This document shows, in pieces, positions 1-5,957 of a stretch of 8,116 nucleotides of DNA. Each line of letters begins with the position of its first letter. Within the stretch, counting starts at the first letter, position 1. Where the stretch lies: the NCBI GenBank assembly GCA_023434425.1, contig JAEYSS010000252.1, positions 1 to 8,116 of the forward strand. The letters are read 5' to 3'. The stretch comes from Pseudomonadota bacterium. Its GTDB lineage: Bacteria; Pseudomonadota; Alphaproteobacteria; Ferrovibrionales; Ferrovibrionaceae. The translations under genes were made by a program, and so were the position numbers. The notes under the pieces are model-generated. The model saw only the letters and a list, made by a program, of their open reading frames with translations. It did no database searches and was not told the origin of the DNA.

Positions 1-1387
1 ACGCCGCGCCGGCGCCGAAATCGTCGAGACAGACGGAATGGCCGTCATCGCGCAGCTGTCGCACCGCATTGGCAGCATGGACCAGATTGGTGATCTGGGT
101 CGATTCCGTGATCTCGAAAATCAGCTGTTTGCGCAGACCCGGATCGTCGGCGAGGATTTCGCGCAAGGCGGCCATGAAGACCGAGCTTTCCAGGCTGTGG
201 CCGGACAGGTTCACCGCCACATCGATGCGGTCGCCCTGGCGGCGGCGCTCGGACAGCATCTCGACCACGCGATGCACCACGGCAAGGTCGAATTCGCCGA
301 TCATATGCACGCCTTCGGCGAGGCGGATGGTCTCGAAGGGCGAGCCGCCGTCTTCAAAGCGCGACAGCGCCTCGTAATGATGCAGCGTGCGGGTGTCGAG
401 CCGCACGATCGGCTGGAACACCAGATCGAACTGCCGGCTGGAAACGGCGGAGCGCAGCGCACGCACGCGCGACACGGTCTTCTGCAGCAGCGCTTTCAGG
501 CTCTCTTCCGTCGAATGCAGCGCGAAGGCTGCGGCGCCCTCGCTGGCGAAGCGGTCGACGGCAAAGGCCATGGCGCTGGCAGCGTCTTCATCGCTCATCG
601 CCTTCTGATGCAGGTCCAGCGTCGCGCCGCGCACACCGACGCCCCTGGCGGCGTCTTCGGCGGCCGGAACGCCGCTCTGCTTGATCAGGTCGCGCACCTG
701 CGCAGCCACCGCTTCCTGGTCGATGCTGCTGGCATGCAGGATGCCGTATTTCTCGGTATCGATCTGGCCGGCGGTGTCGCCGCTGATCGACTTGGCACGG
801 ATCAGCGCGCCGACATCGCCCATCAGGCTCTGGCTTTCGTCGGGCTGCAAGGTATCGACCAGTTCCTTCAGGCCGACGATCTCGATCAGGGTGAGCTTCA
901 CTTCCGAGCCCAGTTCGCGCGCCAGTTTCAGCCGGTCGCCCGCCAGGGTTTCGAAATCTTCCGCCGCCAGCAGGCCGGTCTGGTAGTCGCGCTTGTTGGC
1001 CAGCGCGGTCTCGGCCAGCGGCAGGCGTGCATTGGACAGCGTAAGATAATAGCGCCCGTCCTGCCGCGGCAGGCAGCAGCCGCCCAGCACGCAGATCGCG
1101 CCCTGCTGGCCATCGGCGCGCAGCAAGCGCACCGTGACCGGTTCGATGCGGCCGCCTACAGCCAGGCCGCCCAGCAGGTTCATCAGGAAATGGCGGTCGC
1201 TGTCGTCGATCAGGTCGGCGAATTTGCGGCCGACCAGCGTTCCCGCCTCGCAGCCGGCGATCAGCCGGGCCGCACCGGAGGCAAACGCAATCAGCCCCTC
1301 GCCCGACACTTCCAGCATCAGGTCGGCCGCGGAGAAGGCGAAGGCGACGAAACGGTCGCGCTCCGCCCGCATATCCCTGGCGCCCAT
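1..1387 (-). CDS. PAS / degenerate GGDEF / EAL protein, probable c-di-GMP phosphodiesterase (C-terminus cut by window edge)
   Basis: The minus strand reads open from the ATG at 1387 to the window edge (462 codons). EAL domains hydrolyse cyclic di-GMP to pGpG and favour motility over biofilm. Residues about 15-115 look like a PAS sensor fold (VSGEGLIAFASGAA, then LVGRKFADLI). Residues about 130-285 fit a degenerate GGDEF domain: DYQTGLL at 134-140 matches the usual D-x-LTGL opening, but the signature is replaced by DTEKY at 210-214, so cyclase activity is unlikely. The EAL domain starts near 305: FQPIV at 324-328, the EAL triplet at 339-341, the metal-site Asn of VNLS at 393, the Glu of FEITES near 425 and DDFG at 455-458. 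All catalytic motifs visible so far are intact; the later Lys, Glu and Gln motifs lie outside. No membrane segment is seen, so it is probably cytoplasmic. The start at 1387 has AGGTGAGG five bases upstream; an in-frame ATG at 1408 is the alternative, with a weaker ribosome site. Confidence 0.9.
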   Translation of the reverse strand, partial: MGARDMRAERDRFVAFAFSAADLMLEVSGEGLIAFASGAARLIAGCEAGTLVGRKFADLIDDSDRHFLMNLLGGLAVGGRIEPVTVRLLRADGQQGAICVLGGCCLPRQDGRYYLTLSNARLPLAETALANKRDYQTGLLAAEDFETLAGDRLKLARELGSEVKLTLIEIVGLKELVDTLQPDESQSLMGDVGALIRAKSISGDTAGQIDTEKYGILHASSIDQEAVAAQVRDLIKQSGVPAAEDAARGVGVRGATLDLHQKAMSDEDAASAMAFAVDRFASEGAAAFALHSTEESLKALLQKTVSRVRALRSAVSSRQFDLVFQPIVRLDTRTLHHYEALSRFEDGGSPFETIRLAEGVHMIGEFDLAVVHRVVEMLSERRRQGDRIDVAVNLSGHSLESSVFMAALREILADDPGLRKQLIFEITESTQITNLVHAANAVRQLRDDGHSVCLDDFGAGAA

Positions 1388-1523
1388 CCTGGCCTCACCT
1401 GAAAGCATGAAATTCCGGCTCGGAGTGTGCCAGCCGGCGCCAGTCCGCGCAACCCGGCGGCCGGTTTATGCACAGCCGGCTCCGCTTCTCGCATGAGCCG
1501 AATTGGCTTGACCCTGCGCCACG

Positions 1524-1552
1524 TTGCGCTGATCCCGCCCGGTTCCTACAAT
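1524..1552 (+). promoter_or_regulatory. Candidate sigma-70 promoter for the acyl-CoA ligase gene
   Basis: TTGCGC at 1524-1529 (3 of 6 consensus bases) is followed after 17 bases by TACAAT at 1547-1552 (5 of 6). Transcription would begin near 1559, giving a leader of about 50 nt before the ATG at 1608. The -10 and spacing are good and the -35 is weak. This is pattern matching only. Confidence 0.4.
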
Positions 1553-1593
1553 GGCGGCCAGAAGGCCGGCTGCGGCGGGCCACAGGGTAAGTC

Positions 1594-1600
1594 TAGGGGG
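1594..1600 (+). promoter_or_regulatory. Ribosome binding site that sets the ligase start
   Basis: TAGGGGG lies seven bases before the ATG at 1608. It favours this start over the in-frame ATG at 1551, which would add 19 residues (Ala/Arg/Gly-rich, unlike ligase N-termini) and overlaps the candidate -10 box. Confidence 0.7.
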
Positions 1601-1607
1601 ACTAAGA

Positions 1608-3311
1608 ATGACCGCTCCGTTCTGGGAAAAATCCTATCCGGCCGGTGTGACCTGGGCGCAGAATTTCCAGGCCAAACCGATCTGGACGATCTTGGACGAC
1701 GCGGTCGCCCGCTTCGCACCCAATCCCTGCCTCGATTTCATGGGCAAAGGCTATTCCTACTCCGCCGTGTCCGATCTGGTCGACCGTGCGGCCAAGGGCT
1801 TCCAGCAGCTGGGCGTCGGGCCGGGCGTGCATGTCGGTCTGTTCCTGCCCAACACGCCGCATTACGTGATCTGCTTCTTCGCCATCCTCAAGGCCGGCGG
1901 CCGGGTGGTGAATTACAGTCCGCTCGATGCCGAACGCGAGCTGCGCTACAAGATCGAGGATAGCCAGACCGACATCATGGTCACGCTGGACCTCAAGGCG
2001 CTGTATCCGAATATCGGCAAGATGCTGGGCACCACGCGGCTGAAGAAGGTGGTGGTCTGCCGCCTGCCGGATGTGCTGCCCTTCCCCAAGAATCTGCTGT
2101 TCCCGCTGGCCAAGGGCAAGGAAATCGCCCAGGTGCCGAAGGACGACAAGCATATCCGCTTCGCCGATCTGGTCGCCAACGATGGTCGCTACACGCCGCA
2201 TCCGGTGAAGGATCCGGCCGAGGAAGTGGCCATCCTGCAGTATACCGGCGGCACGACGGGTCAGCCCAAGGGCGCCATGCTGACGCACGGCAACATCACC
2301 GCCACCGTGCATATGTACGGTGCCTGGACCGAGAAGAACGACACGTTGAAGCTGGAGGACGGCAGGGAACGCGTGCTGATGGTCCTGCCGATGTTCCATA
2401 TCTACGGCCTCAGCGCCGTGCTGCTGCGCATGCTGACCATCGGCGCACAGTTCTTCCTGCATCCGCGCTTCGAACTGAAGGCGGTGATCGAGGATCTGCA
2501 CAAGAAGAAGATCAGCATCTTCCCCGGCGTGCCCACCATGTATGCCGCCATCGTCAATCTGGCGAACCTGAAGGACTACGACCTTTCATCGCTGAAATTC
2601 TGCGCTTCGGGCGGCGCCCCGCTGCCCGTCGAAGTGCAGGACAAGTTCGAGAGTGTCACCGGCCATAAGATGATCGAAGGCTGGGGCATGACCGAGACCT
2701 CGCCGGCCGGCACGCAGACCATCTATGGCGGCAAGCGCAAGCGCGGCTCCTGCGGCCTGCCGCTGCCCGGCATCATGATCGAGATCGTCGATGTCGACGA
2801 TCCGCTGAAGCTGAAGGGCGTCAACGAGACCGGTGAAATCTGCATCACCGGCCCCAATGTGATGAAGGGCTACTGGAACAAGCCGGAAGCGACGGCGGAA
2901 GCCTTCGCCGGCGGCCGTTTCCATACCGGCGACGTCGGCTATCTCGACGAGGAAGGCTATGTCTTCATCGTCGACCGCAAGAAGGACATGATCCTGTCGG
3001 GCGGCTTTAACGTCTATCCGCGCAACATCGAGGAAGCCATCTACGAGCATCCTTCCGTCGAGGAATGCACCGTGATCGGCGTCCCCGACCAGTATCGCGG
3101 CCAGTCGGCCAAGGCCTTCATCAAGCTGAAGCCCGGCGCGCCGAGCTTCACTTTCGCCGAACTCAAGGAGTTCCTGACGGACAAGCTCGGCAAGCATGAG
3201 ATGCCGGTGGCGATGGAAATCCGCGACGCACTGCCCAAGACCCTGATCGGCAAGCTGTCGAAGAAGGAACTGGTCGAGGAAGAAAAGCAGAAGGCGGCAG
3301 CGAGCAGCTGA
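1608..3311 (+). CDS. Acyl-CoA ligase, long-chain fatty acid or dicarboxylate type (FadD/PimA-like)
   Basis: This 567-residue adenylate-forming enzyme would activate a carboxylic acid with ATP and then transfer it to coenzyme A. Family motifs occur in order: P-loop YTGGTTGQPKG at 212-222, PMFHIYGL at 261-268, adenine-binding GWGMTE at 358-363, TGD at 440-442, the hinge DRKKDMI at 456-462 with LSGGFNVYPRNIEE after it, and the C-terminal catalytic Lys at about 549 in PKTLIGK. Length is normal for acyl-CoA synthetases, and no signal peptide or clear membrane helix is seen. The N-terminus (FWEKSYPAGVTW) resembles alphaproteobacterial ligases annotated as long-chain fatty acid or pimeloyl (PimA) CoA ligase, from memory of the family. 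The substrate cannot be fixed from sequence; medium to long fatty acids or dicarboxylates are most likely. The gene is alone in its transcription unit, with its own candidate promoter and a terminator 21 nt after the stop. Confidence 0.93.
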   Translation: MTAPFWEKSYPAGVTWAQNFQAKPIWTILDDAVARFAPNPCLDFMGKGYSYSAVSDLVDRAAKGFQQLGVGPGVHVGLFLPNTPHYVICFFAILKAGGRVVNYSPLDAERELRYKIEDSQTDIMVTLDLKALYPNIGKMLGTTRLKKVVVCRLPDVLPFPKNLLFPLAKGKEIAQVPKDDKHIRFADLVANDGRYTPHPVKDPAEEVAILQYTGGTTGQPKGAMLTHGNITATVHMYGAWTEKNDTLKLEDGRERVLMVLPMFHIYGLSAVLLRMLTIGAQFFLHPRFELKAVIEDLHKKKISIFPGVPTMYAAIVNLANLKDYDLSSLKFCASGGAPLPVEVQDKFESVTGHKMIEGWGMTETSPAGTQTIYGGKRKRGSCGLPLPGIMIEIVDVDDPLKLKGVNETGEICITGPNVMKGYWNKPEATAEAFAGGRFHTGDVGYLDEEGYVFIVDRKKDMILSGGFNVYPRNIEEAIYEHPSVEECTVIGVPDQYRGQSAKAFIKLKPGAPSFTFAELKEFLTDKLGKHEMPVAMEIRDALPKTLIGKLSKKELVEEEKQKAAASS

Positions 3312-3332
3312 GGTCGCCTGCAGGACCAAAGG

Positions 3333-3363
3333 AAAAAGCCCCGGTCCGGCCGGGGCTTTTTTT
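3333..3363. terminator. Bidirectional rho-independent terminator between convergent genes
   Basis: A hairpin pairs GCCCCGG (3338-3344) with CCGGGGC (3350-3356) around a five-base loop. A run of five A precedes it and seven T follow it, so it works as an intrinsic terminator on either strand. It closes the acyl-CoA ligase gene on the plus strand. On the minus strand it begins inside the stop codon of the DapA-like gene (TAA, 3364 to 3362). Confidence 0.9.
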
Positions 3364-4303
3364 ATTCTGCAGCCTGCGCCTTACCCAGTCCCTCGTCCCA
3401 GGCCCGCAGCGCCTGTGCCGCCGGCTGCACGCGCTGCCGCTCGGCTGCACTGAGCCCGGTCAGCAGCGGCAGCATCGGCCCCATATCGGCGATGCCGGCC
3501 AGCGTCACCGCATCATGCAGCGTGCGGATCGGGCTGATGCCGTCGCGCAGGTCTTCGAGCGGGATGAAGGCCTCGCGCAGCCGCTCGGCCCCGGCCCAGT
3601 CGCCGCGCTTGATGGCAGCGAGAATGGCCATTGAGCCGCGCGGCGCCACGCAGACGGAACCTGACGTGAAACCGCCAAGGCCGAACTGGCGCAGATGGGT
3701 GATCGCCGGCCGTTCGCCGATGCCGCTGATCACCAGCTTCGGGTCGACATGGTCGAGCAGCCGCCTGAGATAGTCGTCCTGCGCCGGATCGGGCCGCACC
3801 GTGCCGTATTTGATGGCGCAGACCGAGCCGTCCTTCATCAGCCGGCCGGCGGCCTCCGGTGCGATGTAGTTGTCGGACTTGATATAGAGCAGCAGCGGCT
3901 TGCCCATGGTGGCGGCGGCGCGGCGCAGCCCCACCTCGATGCCGTCCGGGGTGGCCGGGAAGGTCATCGGCAAGGCCATCGCGGTCGGGACTTTCGAGCC
4001 GCGCAGGATGCGGGCCTGGTCGATCAGCTTGCCGTAATCCGGGCCGAAGGACGGGATCAGCCAGGTGTCCCGCCCGACGGCATCGATCAGGAAGTCGAGA
4101 ATCTCGGCATATTCGCTGACCGGAATATTGTAGAAGTTGGCGTTACCGCCATACATCAGGCTGCGCACGCCGCCGGCTTCCAGATAGCCGATCAGCTGCC
4201 GATTGGCGTCTTCGTTCAGGCTGAGGTCGGAGTAGCGCGCCAGCGGCGGCACGGCGAATACTGACGCGGCAAGGTCAGCCGCAACAACGGGCGAGGACTT
4301 CAT
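3362..4303 (-). CDS. DapA-superfamily (dihydrodipicolinate synthase / N-acetylneuraminate lyase family) lyase or dehydratase
   Basis: This 313-residue protein belongs to the class I, Schiff-base-forming DapA aldolase/dehydratase superfamily, whose members act on pyruvate or 2-keto-3-deoxy sugar acids. The likely Schiff-base lysine is K165 in VCAIKYGTVR, at the usual distance after a strand ending LLLY (Y140, matching the family's catalytic tyrosine). The sheet-end SGIGERPA at 193-200 and GFTSGSVCVAP at 211-221 also match. Where lysine-pathway enzymes have GTTGE, this protein has GGNANFYNI (52-60), so it is unlikely to be true DapA of lysine synthesis. A sugar-acid lyase or dehydratase is more plausible, with the substrate unknown. 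The start at 4303 has GGGAGG (4317-4312) at good spacing; a longer reading upstream only re-reads the neighbouring gene. It sits 14 nt after the aldolase stop, and its ribosome site abuts that stop, which suggests translational coupling. It ends at the shared terminator. Confidence 0.88.
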   Translation of the reverse strand: MKSSPVVAADLAASVFAVPPLARYSDLSLNEDANRQLIGYLEAGGVRSLMYGGNANFYNIPVSEYAEILDFLIDAVGRDTWLIPSFGPDYGKLIDQARILRGSKVPTAMALPMTFPATPDGIEVGLRRAAATMGKPLLLYIKSDNYIAPEAAGRLMKDGSVCAIKYGTVRPDPAQDDYLRRLLDHVDPKLVISGIGERPAITHLRQFGLGGFTSGSVCVAPRGSMAILAAIKRGDWAGAERLREAFIPLEDLRDGISPIRTLHDAVTLAGIADMGPMLPLLTGLSAAERQRVQPAAQALRAWDEGLGKAQAAE

Positions 4304-4310
4304 TCTGGCG

Positions 4311-4319
4311 CCCTCCCTC
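4311..4319 (-). promoter_or_regulatory. Ribosome binding site abutting the upstream stop codon
   Basis: Read on the minus strand, GAGGGAGGG begins within the TGA stop of the aldolase gene and ends seven bases before the ATG at 4303. It fixes the start of the DapA-like gene and supports coupled translation of the two genes. Confidence 0.75.
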
Positions 4320-5103
4320 AGCCCCGGCCGATATGGCCGCGGAACCGCTTGGCCAGATCGCGTGTCGCCTTGGTCAGCAGGCTTTGATCGACGCCAACGG
4401 CCACGAAGGTGAAGCCGGCATCGAGATACCGCCGGGCATCGTCCTCGTTCACCGCCAGGATGCCGGCCGGCATGTTGGCCGACTTGCACAGGTCGAGCGC
4501 CCGCATGATCTCGGCCTGCGCCTCGGGATGCGCGGCATTGCCCAGGTGGCCGATACTGGCCGACAGGTCGGCCGGACCGATGAAGATGCCATCCACGCCG
4601 TCCACTGCGGCCATTTCCGGGATCTTGTTCACCGCATCGCGGGTTTCGGCCTGCAGGATCACGCCGAGTTCATTCTCCACCGTGGCGTAATAGTCGGTGA
4701 TCAGGCCGTAGCGGTTGGCCCGCGTATTGCCCGCCACGCCGCGCACGCCCTTCGGCGGATAGCGGGTGGCCGCGATGGCCTTCTTGGCTTCCTCCACATT
4801 CTGCACAAACGGCAGCAGCAGGTTAGGCGCGCCGATATCGAGAAACCGCTTGATCATCACCGTATCGTTCCACGGCGGCCGTACCACCGGGCTGGCGGTA
4901 TTGGCATCCACCTGCATGGCCTGCAGCTGCTGCAGCACCATGGGCACTTCGTTGGGGGCGTGCTCGGTATCGATCACGATCCAGTCGAAGCCGGCCGTCG
5001 CCAGAATTTCCGCGACGGTATTGCTGCAAAGCGAACACCACAGACCGATCTGCTGCCGCCGCTCTTTAAGGGCGCGTTTGAACGTGTTGGCGGGCAGTTT
5101 CAT
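4318..5103 (-). CDS. HpcH/HpaI-family class II (metal-dependent) 2-keto-acid aldolase
   Basis: The 261-residue protein closely resembles HpaI (4-hydroxy-2-oxoheptanedioate aldolase) and the related GarL, which reversibly split 4-hydroxy-2-keto acids into pyruvate and an aldehyde. Matching motifs: QIGLW at 18-22, GFDWIVIDTEHAPN at 38-51 with catalytic H48, VVRPPWND at 73-80 with pyruvate-binding R75, ATRYPPKGVRG at 112-122, metal ligand E153 in QAETRDA, and GPADLS at 176-181 with metal ligand D179. Length is usual for the family and all key residues are present. The start at 5103 (MKLPANTFKRAL) fits family N-termini. GGAGG lies about 12 bases upstream, a rather long spacing. The next in-frame ATG, at 5199, would add 32 residues through the AT-rich control region and is rejected. 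It is first in the operon with the DapA-like lyase. Whether the substrate is a homoprotocatechuate-pathway acid or a sugar acid cannot be told; no other genes of either pathway are in view. Confidence 0.92.
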   Translation of the reverse strand: MKLPANTFKRALKERRQQIGLWCSLCSNTVAEILATAGFDWIVIDTEHAPNEVPMVLQQLQAMQVDANTASPVVRPPWNDTVMIKRFLDIGAPNLLLPFVQNVEEAKKAIAATRYPPKGVRGVAGNTRANRYGLITDYYATVENELGVILQAETRDAVNKIPEMAAVDGVDGIFIGPADLSASIGHLGNAAHPEAQAEIMRALDLCKSANMPAGILAVNEDDARRYLDAGFTFVAVGVDQSLLTKATRDLAKRFRGHIGRG

Positions 5104-5124
5104 GATTTTCTGTTTCCTCCGGCG

Positions 5125-5145
5125 ATCCTTGAACGGACGAAGGAT
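5125..5145. repeat. Inverted repeat ATCCTT-N9-AAGGAT, possible operator
   Basis: ATCCTT (5125-5130) and AAGGAT (5140-5145) are perfect inverted arms with a nine-base spacer. The pair lies 22 bases upstream of the aldolase start and overlaps a candidate plus-strand promoter, so a regulator bound here could affect both directions. Six-base arms can arise by chance. Confidence 0.3.
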
Positions 5146-5157
5146 ACAACAAAGAAT
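5129..5157 (+). promoter_or_regulatory. Candidate sigma-70 promoter for cheW
   Basis: TTGAAC (5129-5134, 4 of 6) is followed after 17 bases by AAGAAT (5152-5157, 4 of 6), in the AT-rich stretch upstream of cheW. It would give a leader of roughly 80 nt. No convincing promoter was found for the opposite strand, although one must lie in or near this region. Confidence 0.3.
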
Positions 5158-5182
5158 AAATCGCGGCGATACAAGGGAAAAC

Positions 5183-5200
5183 TGTGCTAAAAAACGCACA
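5183..5200. repeat. Inverted repeat TGTGC-N8-GCACA, possible operator
   Basis: TGTGC (5183-5187) and GCACA (5196-5200) flank an A-rich eight-base centre. A second short palindrome, ATCGC-G-GCGAT, lies just upstream at 5160-5170. Both are in the 138-nt divergent region. They could be regulator sites, but the arms are only five bases. Confidence 0.25.
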
Positions 5201-5241
5201 AACGGCCCAGCAGACAGGAACCGGACCGGGAAGGGGGAGTT

Positions 5242-5823
5242 ATGGATCAGCTACCAGCCGCGACCGGCACACAGGCCGGTATCCAGACCAGTATAAGCCG
5301 GGGCCGCGGCGCGCAGCAGGGAGCCGACCCAGTGAGCAGCAACGAGTACCTCACCTTCGCCATCGACGCGCAGCAATACGGCGTCGACATCCTGAGTGTG
5401 CGCGAAATCCGCGCCTGGACCGAAGTGACCAACCTGCCCAACACGCCTGACTTCGTGCGCGGCATCATCAACCTGCGCGGCACCATCGTGCCGATCTACG
5501 ATCTGCGCGTCCGCTTTGGCGGTGGCCGGACCACGCCAACCAGCATGCATGTGGTGATCGTGGTGGTGGCGGCGAACGGCACCTTCGGCCTGCTGGTCGA
5601 TTCCGTATCCGATATCCTGTCGATCGATCAGCGCGACCTGCAGGCGGTTCCGAATACCGGCATGGCGGACGATCACCAGTTCCTGAGCGCGCTGGTGGCG
5701 CGCGAAGAACGTATGGTGTCGATACTTGATCTCGATCGATTGGTAAACCAGGCGACCGCGGCGCAGATGGAACAGATCGCGGCCCAACAAAGTGGCCAGC
5801 CAGCCATCGCCTCAATGGCCTGA
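5242..5823 (+). CDS. cheW: CheW chemotaxis coupling protein
   Basis: CheW couples chemoreceptors to the kinase CheA in the cytoplasmic signalling array. The 193-residue product has one CheW domain from about residue 34 to 170. EYLTFAIDAQQYGVDI opens it at 35-50, EIRAW is at 55-59, the family hallmark RGIINLRGTIVPIYDL is at 73-88, and LLVDSV is at 117-122. AAGGGGGAG at 5231-5239 just before the ATG supports the start at 5242. A GTG at 5332 (residue 31) with AGGGAG eight bases upstream could give a 163-residue form beginning right before the domain; the intervening 30 residues are Gln/Gly/Ala-rich and may be a flexible extension. The last 20 residues are also Ala/Gln-rich. The gene is followed after 134 nt by a chemoreceptor gene on the same strand, its obvious partner. 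No cheA, cheR, cheB or cheY is in the window, so this is a small accessory receptor operon rather than a full che cluster. Confidence 0.93.
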   Translation: MDQLPAATGTQAGIQTSISRGRGAQQGADPVSSNEYLTFAIDAQQYGVDILSVREIRAWTEVTNLPNTPDFVRGIINLRGTIVPIYDLRVRFGGGRTTPTSMHVVIVVVAANGTFGLLVDSVSDILSIDQRDLQAVPNTGMADDHQFLSALVAREERMVSILDLDRLVNQATAAQMEQIAAQQSGQPAIASMA

Positions 5824-5899
5824 TTGCAATTGCGAATGTGTCGCGCAGTGAGTGCTTAATTTTCGGCAACCCCAAGTTTTTCCACAGCCAGGCTTGAGT

Positions 5900-5926
5900 T
5901 ACACGCGCTAGTTTCACCCCAGATAA
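5900..5926 (+). promoter_or_regulatory. Candidate sigma-28 (FliA)-like promoter before the chemoreceptor
   Basis: TACA (5900-5903) lies 15 bases before CCAGATAA (5919-5926), matching 3 of 4 and 6 of 8 positions of the flagellar sigma-28 pattern TAAA-N15-GCCGATAA. It sits about 32 bases before the receptor ATG. Chemoreceptor genes are classic sigma-28 targets, but whether this organism has FliA is unknown from the window. Confidence 0.3.
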
Positions 5927-5937
5927 GCCGTACGGCT
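5926..5937. repeat. Perfect 12-bp palindrome AGCCGTACGGCT upstream of the chemoreceptor
   Basis: The sequence equals its own reverse complement over 12 bases. It starts at the last base of the candidate sigma-28 -10 element and ends 20 bases before the receptor ATG. It has no T-run long enough to be a terminator. A regulator-binding site is the natural reading, but no regulator gene is nearby to assign. Confidence 0.45.
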
Positions 5938-5943
5938 GTTTTC

Positions 5944-5950
5944 AAGGGGA
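5944..5950 (+). promoter_or_regulatory. Ribosome binding site of the chemoreceptor gene
   Basis: AAGGGGA lies seven bases before the ATG at 5958 and fixes that start, which begins a protein with a proper N-terminal membrane anchor. Confidence 0.75.
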
Positions 5951-5957
5951 TTGAGAT

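Noticed and set aside
38..1402. A 454-codon open reading frame on the plus strand, opposite the EAL gene
   Set aside because: It is codon-aligned with the minus-strand gene, which shows clear EAL motifs. Its own translation is His/Gln/Arg-rich with no recognisable domain. This is the usual antisense shadow in GC-rich DNA.
1602..3329. Long minus-strand frames (1602-2501 and 2586-3329) opposite the CoA ligase
   Set aside because: The plus strand carries every adenylate-forming motif in order, and the antisense frames show no domain.
4304..4489. N-terminal extension of the DapA-like gene by 62 residues to an upstream ATG at 4489
   Set aside because: The extension overlaps the aldolase coding sequence in another frame and is Arg/Gly-rich. 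A strong ribosome site sits before the ATG at 4303.
4333..5190. A 285-codon plus-strand frame opposite the HpaI-type aldolase
   Set aside because: The minus strand has all HpaI catalytic residues and the antisense product resembles nothing. It would also run into the divergent control region.
5104..5199. N-terminal extension of the HpaI-type aldolase by 32 residues to an ATG at 5199
   Set aside because: It would consume the AT-rich divergent control region and does not resemble family N-termini; the GGAGG before 5103 would then lie inside the gene.
5824..5957. Possible rho-independent terminator between cheW and the chemoreceptor gene
   Set aside because: The only strong symmetry (5926-5937) would form a four-base stem with a four-base loop and is followed by a short T stretch interrupted by other bases, too weak to terminate.
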